A stretch of 64,000 nt of DNA from Malus domestica. Lineage: Eukaryota; Streptophyta; Magnoliopsida; Rosales; Rosaceae. The position numbers and the translations under genes were made by a program. The notes under the pieces are model-generated. The model made no database searches. It was not told where the DNA came from and saw only the letters and a program-made list of their open reading frames with translations. Shown one piece after another: positions 22,663-33,029 of this stretch. Position 1 is the stretch's first letter. Every line of letters begins with the position of its first letter. The stretch covers positions 22,365,001-22,429,000 of the forward strand of contig NC_091676.1 of assembly GCF_042453785.1 (NCBI RefSeq), read 5' to 3'.

Positions 22663-23337
22663 TCACAAAGGTTGCTTAGGGGAAGTCTCAGCAGTCGGTA
22701 GAGCCCCAGAAAGAGAAAGCACCGGAGGGTAGTTATCCGGAGCCTCAGTACTTGACAAAACCCCAGAAGGAGGAGGCATTGGAGGTTCATCATTTGAAGC
22801 TTCATTACCAGGTACAACCCTAGAGGACGAAGGCAATAAATGCCTTTGGAACAAACCCACAAACCGCTGATGATCAAGTAAAACCTTACCATCAGATTCC
22901 TTCATCTGGTCAAGCTTCCTCTTCATGTTTGTAGCATAGTCATGGGCGAGCCGGTGCAACTGCTTATTCTCATGCTTGAGCCCTCTAATCTCCTGTTTGA
23001 GACTCATCACTTCAGCAGCCAATGATTCAACTTGGCGGGTTCTAGCAAATAGGCGTTGGGCCATATTAGACACAGAACCTGCACACTGAACACTAAGAGC
23101 CAGAGAGTCCTTAACAGCCAACTCATCAGACCGTTTGGAAAGTAGTCTATTATCTTTGGGAGTGAGAAGGTTCCTGGCCACCACTGCAGCGGTCATATCA
23201 TTCTTCATCACAGAATCCCCAACGGTAAGAGGACCAGTAGGGGATATGAAGGATGGGCGCCATATGTTGTCTGGAGAAGGCGTGGCTGTCTCTTCTCCAA
23301 GGTTCAAGTCAAAACGACGGTCGGAGGGTCCAGACAT
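22663..23337 (-). CDS. antisense gene of Tat element G: coiled-coil protein with EAR-like motif
   Basis: An uninterrupted 224-codon frame on the strand opposite gag-pol, starting at ATG 23337 (MSGPSDRRFDLNL). A TATA-like stretch lies about 100 bp upstream (minus, near 23446-23456). An AATAAA-type signal lies downstream (minus, near 22590-22600). The protein has an N-terminal FDLNL motif resembling the EAR class of plant repression motifs. A long heptad-like region follows (about residues 90-145, e.g. QVESLAAEVMSLKQEIRGLK). The C-terminus is a Pro/Ser-rich tail with two or three repeats of LSSTEA/SGALPTAE type. A second intact copy lies at 49180-49854. I recognise no catalytic domain. Antisense frames are known in maize Grande elements; the function is unknown. 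Confidence 0.72.
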   Translation of the reverse strand: MSGPSDRRFDLNLGEETATPSPDNIWRPSFISPTGPLTVGDSVMKNDMTAAVVARNLLTPKDNRLLSKRSDELAVKDSLALSVQCAGSVSNMAQRLFARTRQVESLAAEVMSLKQEIRGLKHENKQLHRLAHDYATNMKRKLDQMKESDGKVLLDHQRFVGLFQRHLLPSSSRVVPGNEASNDEPPMPPPSGVLSSTEAPDNYPPVLSLSGALPTAETSPKQPL

Positions 23338-23469
23338 TTTCAAATGTGTTGAAGAAGGAAGAGGTCAGACAAATCAAGATCTTAGAAGTGCAAGAAATGA
23401 GCTTCTACTGGTAGAGATTCAAGTGTGATGTGGAACTTAATGCCAGCCTCTATAAAAATCTGCACTCGA

Positions 23470-23690
23470 CGGAGCTTCAGAAATCGAAGAGGCGTTTGCT
23501 TTCTCAAAAGCTGGGCTGCTCAGAGACCACGAGGGCCGATCTCAGAAATCGAAGAGGCGTTTGCTTTCTCAAAAGCTGGGCTGCTCAGAGACCACGAGGG
23601 CCGATCTCAGAAATCGAAGAGGCGTTTGCTTTCTCAAAAGCTGGGCTGCTCAGAGACCACGAGGGCCGATATCAGAAATCGAAGAAGCAC
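23470..23690. repeat. 61-bp tandem repeats near the start of the antisense gene
   Basis: Three full units and a partial one of a 61-bp sequence containing TCAAAAGCTGGGCTGCTCAG and CGAAGAGGCGTTTGC. It lies just upstream of the antisense gene's TATA-like box. The same units, inverted, occur at 47880-47960 and 48805-49030, in the same relation to the second antisense gene copy. Confidence 0.88.
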
Positions 23691-23779
23691 CTGCTTTTTC
23701 AGCCTCATCAGCACCTGTCACATGCACAATCAGCTTTGCGGAAATTACGGGCAATCTGTCGAAGATTTCTGGTGAAGTA

Positions 23780-25578
23780 GAAAGCACGTGAATCTTACTG
23801 TTCAATCACCGCTCTCCATATGCACCATCAACTCCTCGGGTACCACATATAACTTTGTCAAAGATCTCTGACAAAGTTTAGGCACGAGAATTTCGAAGTT
23901 CCAGCTACCCTACTATTACCCATAAGGGTAAAGGAACAGCACCACTGCTTGACAGCTGGAAAGTCCCTATGTGTGTCGACCTCCATGTTTTGCGGCAAGA
24001 CAGGTTGGCAAGAACGTCCAATCTTTACTCACATTCGAGAAAAGACTCCCAACATAATTACTTTCTCAAAAACCGGAGTAGCACCGCTTTCCGAATCTCG
24101 AGAGTCAGATCCTCGACGGGATTGCTTGTTCGAAAACCGAAGAGGCACAACTCTCAGAACTTCGAGAGCCAGATTTCCTTAGATAAAGCTTGTCTGTAAT
24201 CTTCACACGTAATATCAGCTTTCCAGATACCACATACCACTTTTTCAAAGTGCTCTGACAAAATTAAAACACGTGAAGCTGGCAGCTCCCACTACATTGC
24301 TGTGACCAAGAAGGGTAAAGGAATATCATTACTACTTGTTATTGGGAAATCCCTATATACATTGACCTCCCTCCTCAACGGAAAGGCAAACCTGCAAAAA
24401 TGCTCAACCCTTTCTCGCGTTCGAAAAGGCACCATCAACATAACCTCTCGAAATACTCAGCTTTATTTCCCCCCGATAATACCTCAGCAAATAAGCCACA
24501 CCAAGAACAAGAGTATCTCATATCATCAGGGTCGAAAGCAAGAGTATCCCATATCATGCTTTCTCCCTGTCTTTGTCTTTGTCCTTGTCCACACCTGCAG
24601 GATAAGGAGAAAGAGAGCAGTCAGTCGGAACCTGAAATCAAACCTCCAATTTGGAACTGACTGCCTGGAGCCTTTGCCTGGTTGCTTACTTAGCATTGCT
24701 CTCGAGTACTCATCCTCAACTGCTGTCAAGGTCACGAATTCCACCGGCAAATACCTCATGACAGTTGATCAGATATTAGCTCTTTACACTGAAGCTGCCA
24801 AGCGTGGATGAGTCACTATGAAGGAATGTTCTGAAGGACCATTTAAATGCAAAGGTTGTACACCACTTCTGCCATGCAAAAGATTGAAGCAGAAGGTTCA
24901 ACGGTGAGCTGAAACAGATCACTACAGCACGACACCTTTCCATACCACATTCATTATTCCGTCAACAACAAAAGTATCCCATATCATCAAGGTCGAACGT
25001 ACTCTAGATTTGATGGACTTGTTTTGACCCTCAAATTTTTGAGTCGGCCTTATACTTTGAAGGGCACCAGAAAACCCTCCAGCACAGTTCAAGAATAAGC
25101 CTGTGGAAAGTTACTTCTTCAAAAGCAAAAGTATCTCATATCATCTCTTATCCATTTGCTTCTCCTTATCCTAGCAGTTGAATGAGAGACAAGGAGAAGG
25201 AGAACAATCAACCGGAAGCCGAAGTCAAACCTCTGATCCTGGGTTGCTTACTTGGAAGTTTGACTGCTTACCTTGTCTGTCACCTCTTTCGGCAGATCTC
25301 CTAGCTCGGCGACTTGGGGGACTCCTACTATAGGGTTTGTATCACACTTGACTAAGCCCGAAACTACAACTAAGCTTCAAGTGAAATTGATACATTACCT
25401 TGTGCGTCAACATCAGCTAAGTACACCATTCCCGGATGGAGGAAAGGTACTTCCAGAGAAGGGCAGATGAAGATCAGACCACACTTCGGTACTTAGAAGT
25501 TTCGTGATTACTCAAGGGATTGGATCTTGCAAGTCCCCAACCGAGGAGTTTCCCTCACTCGGGAACTTAGGGGAGCAC
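23780..25578. other. 3' non-coding region of element G
   Basis: About 1.8 kb between the repeat array and the 3' LTR. It contains small degenerate repeats (ATCTCATATCATC-type segments near 24500, 24960 and 25130) and ends with the purine-rich tract at about 25567-25578. Short open frames here are not conserved in the second Tat copy at the protein level, so I do not call genes. Confidence 0.6.
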
Positions 25579-26099
25579 TGTTTGTACCATACTTGACCAA
25601 TCCCGAAACTACCGAACACCGGCCAACGCTATACTGTCAAGGACCCAGAAGAGTTCCCCTCCGACCAGGAGGCCAATCACTACTCGACACGTGTCAAGAT
25701 TAGAAGCCAATCAGAGCGCAGCACGTGTCGACATCAAGAACCAATCATAACATGACACATGTCAATGTGACAAAGCTACAAGTTTTTCTATAAATAGGGG
25801 TCATTCCCCCACAATATTGCCTAATGCCATTTTGTGTTAAATCATTCACAAGAACTCACTAAATTGAGAGCTTGATCCTTTGTACTTGTGTAAGCCCTTC
25901 ACTACTAATAAGAACTCCTCTACTCCGTGGACGTAGCCAATCTGGGTGAACCACGTACATCCTGTGTTTGCTTCTCTGTCTCTATTCATTTACGTACTTA
26001 TCCTCACTAGTGACTGAAGCAACCAAGCAACCAAGCGAAGGTCACAAAACCTGACACTTTCTGTTGTACCAAAGTCTTCGCTGATTTTGTGCATCAACA
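25579..26099 (+). repeat. 3' LTR of element G
   Basis: 521 bp and indistinguishable by eye from 13315-13835. It is preceded by the polypurine tract and followed by the CTTTT duplication. Confidence 0.95.
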
Positions 26100-26104
26100 C
26101 TTTT

Positions 26105-28300
26105 CATTTCCAAAATTAATATATCATATATGTGTGTGTGTATATATATATATATATTCAAATTTAGGAACATGATTAAGTCCCACTAATCTTTTGTAAA
26201 CCTAGTGAACAAAAGATTCATTTACATCTTTATGAGAAATCAAACGATTTGATCTTTTCTCTCATAAGACGCTTATAGCTCCCACTAGCTTGCTAAGATT
26301 CATGATGGATGGATCTCTACAACTTACATGTCTTGTGATTCATAGTTTTAGACATATATTATCAAGACTATCTTAATAATGGTTTCGGAAACCCATATTA
26401 TGTCCAAACATTGAATCACCATTTAGTTGTAGCTAGCAATCTTCGAATTAATTGAAACCAAGACTATGTCAAAGATGGTTTCTTCCAAGTCAACCATTCT
26501 CTTTGATTGTAGTCACTTTAAGCTACCAATTAGCTATAAAGGTTTCATTATTTCGGGTCAAATGGTACTTTACCATTTCCTTGAGTATATGTTATATATA
26601 CACTCAATGTAGTCATAAGGATTTTCATTCTTATTTCTTTCGAATTAAGAAGTGTAACTCTATGACATAATCATAAAGTTCAAACCATTCAACTGAGACA
26701 GTTTATAAATCCTTCTTTACTACCTTGGAGCTTGTGGTATAGGAACTAGGTTGTTATATTTGTTGATCACTATCTTGTCTCTCAAAGAACCCATTCTTTG
26801 AGTTCTATCCCTCGTTCATTTGCTCTATCTTAGGCAACTCCTAGTGTAGGATTACAATGAACTACCCAACAAACAACATTTGTTAGTTGGTTTATAGAAG
26901 TGATATCCAAATGTTAATTCAAGGATACCCACAAGATAATTCTTTAAACAAATATTGCTTATTAGCATACAACCCCAAATCTTAACATGATTAAGATTTG
27001 TCTTTCTTTCCAACTACATCCTATGGAGTCATGAAAATTTTGGAAGATCTTCTAATTGACAATCATATTGTCTTAGAAGTATATATCCTATATATGGGTA
27101 ATTGATAACATCCAACGAACTAAATCTTATTCGAGTTCATTCTTCTCTTAATGGAGAAATCCATTATCTTATGATGCTTCTTTCCTTAATATCTTTCAAT
27201 GAAACTGTTCTAAAATGTTACCTTTCCTTGGATCAAATCTAAGGAGGTAAATACTTTAGACATCTTACTCATCAACTTACATTTCTTGAATTCCTTGAAA
27301 CTTTTTGCAAAATATTCGGACTTGTGTTTATTCAAAATAAATGATAGTCCAACCAAGAGCGATCTTCGGTGAATGTCATACAACATGAGCAGTATTATGT
27401 TGTGGACAAGTGCCACTAACATCTAAGTGAATTAACCTCAACAACTTTGTGATTCTTTCTTCCTTTCCAAAAGAATAAAGATTCAAACATTTTGCCTCTA
27501 TACAATTTCAACAAGAAGGCATTGGATCCGGATCTAACGATCCAAAGCATCTATCTATGACCAACTCGTAATTTATGTTTTAGAGGTATCACAACTCAGT
27601 TGGGATTAGTCACTACCTTGCAACCTTTTGGGTTTTAAGCATCGTTATATTCTAAACAGTTAACACTACCATATCATCTCTACTATAGAGATAATCAATT
27701 AGGTTACAATAATCTAATCATTCATTAATAAAGAACAATGTTTTGTCAAACAAAACATTCATCCATCTCTCATAGTGACGGAATTAAGTTCCTTAAAATT
27801 GGAATGTAAAGACAATCTTTAGTTTTTCCAATTTCTTTGGTAGTTCATATGAGGAAGTAAGTACGATCTGCTTTCACAGAGATCTACATTTGATTCACGT
27901 TCCGAATGTGAAGTGCTTTTTCTTCTGTCATTAATCTTCTACTTCTTATTAGCCACACTTTTACAACGATTGTAAAACATAGTTACTAATACTGAATCAT
28001 ACATTCAAGTAGAAGAATCAACTATTTTGAACTATTCAAGAACAATTTACAACACCTTCAAAATGTGTGTTCTTGACACTTGCAAGACATTTCTTGCAAA
28101 TATCCCTTCCAATGTCCATCCTTTCATAAAGAAAGTTTGTTCCCTTGGAGTTATTTTGCCTTCTTCATTTGACTTCTCCTTTGACTACAATAGTCATGGT
28201 CCCTAAACTCCCACTATCTCTCTTGAAACTTATTTCAATTGTGTTATACACATCAAATGATTTGGAGAGCGTGTGGTTATTGTTCACTATATAGTTTACA
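26105..28300 (-). pseudogene. element R: degenerate copia integrase and RT
   Basis: Read on minus, copia pol segments remain between many stops and frameshifts. An integrase-like HKSEYF...KEFK stretch is at about 27270-27340. Near 26880-27000 is a segment resembling the copia IWGC...GYHFYKPTNK region that follows the integrase core. At about 26700-26760 is a PQAP-like linker. At about 26230-26300 is the final part of RT. The order integrase, then RT toward lower coordinates matches the minus-strand element and continues across element G at 12315-13314. No long frame survives. The upper boundary is approximate. Confidence 0.68.
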
Positions 28301-31194
28301 ATAAACTTAGTGAACCATTTGGATAGGGACACAAAGGTGAAGTCCTTGCCTAGTTTCCATCTCTAGAAGTGGTTTAACACTTCAACACTCAATGATTCAA
28401 AATCATCATAAGTCCATGTTGATGGACTATTTTTGTCAACCAACCATTATGTTCTAAACATAATTACAAATTTTCAAGAGTTGTTCAAGGCAACTCTCAT
28501 TTCTTCATACAACAATTTGTAAGTGAAGAATCATGGCACATAAAGTGTTCATGCCCTTGTGCTTACTTCTCAAGTTCCTTGTTCATGTAACAAAGAAACA
28601 AGCACTAATGTTTGCATTAGCTAAGGGTTGTTCAAAGCAACTCTTATTTCTTCTTACAACAATTTGTAATTAAAGAATTATGACATTAAAAGTGTTGTCC
28701 TCTTTATGATAGACTTATCTAACATGTTCTTCCAATGATACATTATCAATAGGAAGATTGTGAGGATGAGATTACTTAGGTACATATACGAGCCATTATA
28801 AACAATCTATGGGATTGTAGTACCAAGTTTGGAAACTAAAGCTTTCGGCTTTTTCTTTGTCAAGTTTTGGATAGCGTTTGCAAATATATTGGTAAATAAA
28901 TACACAACGAATATAAATTGATTGATTTTAAGCCATTTGATTCGGGTCTTTAAATCAAATAGCACCACCCACTATTTTTGGCAAATTCCATATCTCTCAT
29001 CGGAATTCGAGAGTTTTGGAGGAAACTCTTAGTAGGGTATGGGAGACTCACCATTACCAAGCCCACCTCACAATGATATGATGTTGGCTAGCATCAATAA
29101 TAATGAGAGAGTACGCTTACTCATTTGCATCTCTTGCAAGTACCCATCTTATTTGGCCTCCAGAGAATGAAGCCTCACAATGATATGATGCTGCCTCCAT
29201 TGCACTTAGTTAAGTCATTCCCACCATGCAAGTTCAAGTAGGGGTTCAAGAACAACCTCACAATGATATGATGTTGATCATTCTTGTTGCCTACCTTTAC
29301 AACATCATCATTCTCGTTGCCTACCTTCACAACATCATGTATGCATATAGAACTCCTTCTGAGTGTAAACACGCACTTTGTACTCCCCCATGATAGGGTG
29401 AAGTCGGTGTACGAGTCACAAACGATCGGAGCCTACCACGGTGGAAGGCCACGAAAAAGTGTTCAAAGCACTCTCACGCTTATCAACTTAATAATGGTTT
29501 GGTTGAGGGTTTTAGGTCTCATCACATATAAGCATGCATTTTAATCTTATTAAAACAATTTGGTCCTATTACAACTATTGGTCCATGTGTGATTTAGTTG
29601 TACATGATACTCCCACTATGCTTGTAAAACGGTTTTTAAAGCAAGAGTATATGGTACTACTAACATAAGGTTTGCATTCATTGATGGACTATATAGTTGC
29701 CTTAGGGCCTTAGGATGACTATGAACCTTTGATTAGATCCAACACGAGCCTAGTGTTGAATCTCGGTCTAGGGATGGTGATTGATTTTAGTTACGCATTT
29801 AATCATATTAAGGCGTGTTTTTCCTATTGGGCGTTGGACCCAACTACTCCAATTTCATGCATATCAAATAAAACAAGAAAATGAGTACTTCAAAGTAAAG
29901 AAGAGCTTATGCTCTTTTACAATATTTGATCAAAACAAATTACTTTAAAGTAAAGAAGAGCTTATGCTCTTTTACAACATTTGATCATATCAAATTACAA
30001 CCAAAATCTAATCTACACATTCCCATGGTTCAAACAAATTTGAGACGGCCTTTCACATAGCTCAATTATCATAGGCTTAGGTTCATATTCACCCTTTCTT
30101 TACTTAATTAACGCTTTAACTAATTAAGCTTGAATGCAACATTTTCATTTGGTTTTTGTTTCCATAAAATTAATTTAAATGGAGCTAAATGAAATGAAAA
30201 TCCAATTCTCATTTAAAGATACAAAACTATTTTGTTCTCAACTAATTTGGGCCAAATGCAATAACCTCAACTTTTTGGGCTATGTTGCAAAACACAAACT
30301 TTTGAGGTCACTTTGTAAGAACACAAAAGTCCACTACTTCATGTAATTACAACTAGAACCCAAAAATTTCATCAAATACAAAAACTTCATTAAAGGAGCG
30401 AAACAATTTGTCCTTTAGTGATTTTGGGCCTTTACGTAAAAACGTAAACTTTCAGGTCAAAGTATATATACACAAAAGTATCAAAACTTTATGTAATTAC
30501 ATAAAAACCCTAAAAGTACCCTATTTTAATAGGGTGGCCGGTTGGTGAGAGTGATGGTGTCATAAAAACTTATGAATTTTTCAACAAAGTGAAAGGTGAT
30601 GGGTTGAAAAGGTGATGGGTTGGTTTAAAAAAGTAGGTTTCGATAAAACATGGTTCCTTGAAACAAGGAAAAAGTGTAAGTGATTGGTATGGGTATTTAT
30701 TGAAAATTCAAACCATCCATCACAGACAAAAACTTTATTCAACAACCAAAACTTCTGAATCAAAATACCCCACCTTTTTGTTCTTGCCAAAAACAAAACA
30801 AGAACAATGAAGAACATCCATGAAAACCCATAAGAGCTCCATGAACATTTTTCACCCAAAGACACCCCAAAAACTCTCAAACTTAAGGGAAATAAGATAT
30901 TACCATACTAGGGTACTTAGGGGTTCCTAATGTCACTTTAAAACACTTTTAACAAGACAAACATGAACCAAAAAATCCACCCTTTGGATTTGGCCGAATT
31001 TCCCCAAAAACATGGCACCAAATTTTAGCTCCAAAATTCATGCTCATATGAACTACATCTACAACATTTGAGATGACAAATTTTCTAACAAAATTTACAT
31101 TCAAAGAAGCAAGAATAAAGCTTGTAACAATTACAACATTCAAATCAAAGACTATGAACTACAAAACCCAAAAGGATTCACCAACTACTAGACC
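28301..31194. other. element R 5' internal region (gag-side), no intact gene
   Basis: About 2.9 kb of AT-rich sequence between the recognisable pol remnant and the primer-binding site. It includes three spaced copies of CACAATGATATGATG (about 29069, 29175, 29261). A direct repeat of about 54 bp sits near 29893-29990 and contains the palindrome AAGAGCTTATGCTCTT. A degenerate gag is expected here but was not recognised. Confidence 0.5.
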
Positions 31195-31209
31195 TAGGCT
31201 CCGATACCA
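31195..31209 (-). other. primer-binding site of element R
   Basis: On minus, TGGTATCGGAGCCTA begins two bases after the LTR's terminal CA. It resembles the initiator-Met tRNA complement (TGGTATCAGAGC) with one difference. Confidence 0.8.
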
Positions 31210-31211
31210 CT

Positions 31212-33029
31212 TGAAGGAAATTTTGTGAAAAACATGTTCATTTGAGCAACATCTATGGCATGCAATTAACAATTAAAGACAGAATCATGCTTGTATGCAC
31301 TAAAAAACAAAACATTACCCATGAAATTCAAAGCCTAGTAGAATGGTGAACCAAGACTCAACTCAAAACAAAGTGAGTTGAGAAACTTTATACCTTTGTT
31401 GATTCCTCTTTGCATAAGCAAAGGCTAATCACCCAAGGAGAGGGCCTTGATTCTTGCTTATTAGCTCCATGGATTTCTTGGATGAGGATGGTTGAAAGGA
31501 TTCTCCAAGTTCCCAAAGTTGAGAACCTCTAAGTCTCCACACCAAGGTAGGACTTGAAGAAGAGATGAGTGACCTAGAGGATGTAAGATTGCTAGCTAAA
31601 ATCCTCTAGGGTGGCCGACCTCTTAGAGAGAAAGGGAGAGACATTGTGTTCTCATCTTTTCTCTAAAAGAAACCCTAATGAAGAAAAGGCTATAAAGTCA
31701 TACTTATACCTACCTTCATTGGAGTGGCAAACTTGTAATAAGTCCAAAACCCACTCCTTTATCAATATGGCCGGCCATAGGGTGTTATTGGGCTATTTAG
31801 GCCTTTGTGAATATTTCGTCATTAAGTTGTCATACAACTTAAGTCAATGGGCTTGACGTTCGAAGCCCATTGGGCCTTGAGGCCCAAAATTAACCCTAGG
31901 TCTTTAACGAACTTTATTCGTTTGATTAATTAACATATTAATTAATCCTTGCCATAAATAATTAAACCATTTAATTATCCTTACTCATCTCCGTTGTTTC
32001 TTCAATCTCTACCTTACACGGTGTACGATCCATTAGGTTCCTTTTAGCGAGGCAGTAGGCGATTAGAACTCTTTCAAATCGATTGTGAATTGAAACTTAC
32101 TTTCAATTCTCCTTTTAGTGTTTATACACGTTTAGGGCTTCCACAAACCATGAGTGACACCTAGCAGTATGTCATGGTTACCCAAGCTAATCAGAAGAGG
32201 TGGAGAACCTATTTAGTTTAGGATTACAATGCAATACGGTCTTTCTCTAATACAATACTCTTGACCACATTGTTTGGTTTGATAATTTATTCATGTCTAC
32301 TATCCAATGTGATTCTTTTACTTATATGATTACCTTGAATGTGATTTGGAACGATTTCCTAAATCTCATTCATACTCTGGCCAGAGATTCTTAATCATAT
32401 CATAGAGTATTCTCCCTCAAACGGTTTGAAGGTTAGAGATCCCTTGTTGTGCATTCACTTGCCTCTATGGCTAAATGGCTTAACCCCAACTATGTCGTGG
32501 ACACTTCTGACAGAATGACTTTGACATAGTCAAAGATCAATGACTTAACCACAAGACAACTATGATGCCTCAGGTCAAATGACTACTTTGCATTATCCCA
32601 ACCATGAGTTCTCATGTGACATGAGTATAAGAACTCCTCGTTGATCGTGTTCAGTGGACTTATTCTCTATTGAGCACCTACATGCTTGTCTTGGTGTCAA
32701 TCACACCAATGACTCGAGACCAGTCACTCTCCCTGAGAGAAGACACAACACGTACTGATCTTAACGGACTGTCAATGCCCAATTGGCAATCCTATAATCA
32801 GGAACGTTTAGGATATGTATACGAAAGAGAATGGTCTCATGAATCTAACTTCTTTAAATTACATTCTCCTAATTACATATTCATTGGACTTATCGTTTAA
32901 GCATATAACATTTATATGAGACGACTTAAAACAATAATTTTTGCCCTTGATATTAAACTAGATTAGTTTAACATGTGAAATGTCCGTAAAGTATCATCAT
33001 ATGATTGGTTTTAGGGCACATTTCCAACA
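31212..33029 (-). repeat. LTR of element R (right copy, 5' LTR)
   Basis: 1818-bp counterpart of 10569-12314. It is next to the primer-binding site, so it is the 5' LTR in the element's own orientation. Confidence 0.88.

Larger units (their letters stand above)
13315..26099 (+). mobile_element. Tat-type Ty3/gypsy element G, 12.8 kb, recent insertion
   Basis: Two 521-bp LTRs (13315-13835, 25579-26099) are identical as far as I can read them. The flanking CTTTT duplication (13310-13314, 26100-26104) is perfect. A primer-binding site, TGGCGCCGTCTGTGGGA, follows the left LTR; a purine-rich tract, TTAGGGGAGCAC, precedes the right LTR. Coding order is gag, protease, RT, RNase H, a second RNase H, integrase. 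The extra RNase H, the 5.6-kb non-coding 3' part with several tandem repeats, and the antisense gene fit the Tat lineage (Grande, Ogre, Retand relatives). Two in-frame nonsense codons interrupt gag-pol (14144-14146, 16892-16894). Confidence 0.93.
10569..33029 (-). mobile_element. degenerate Ty1/copia element R with long LTRs, inserted in C2
   Basis: LTRs at 10569-12314 (1746 bp) and 31212-33029 (1818 bp). On minus they begin TGTTGGAAATGTGCCC and end CCTTCA. A TGGTATCGGAGCC primer-binding site (minus, about 31197-31209) lies two bases inside the right LTR. A polypurine AAATGGGAG abuts the left LTR at 12315. Flanking ACCCC (10564-10568) and ACCTC (33030-33034) differ by one base. Internal sequence is about 1.0 kb on the left and 5.1 kb on the right of a nested gypsy element. 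Recognisable but stop-ridden copia pol is present on minus. The left LTR lacks about 75 bp present in the right one, near 31424-31500. Confidence 0.87.

Noticed and set aside
24302..24811. 169-codon + strand frame in the 3' region of G
   Set aside because: The corresponding region in T2 does not preserve it and it shows no domain.
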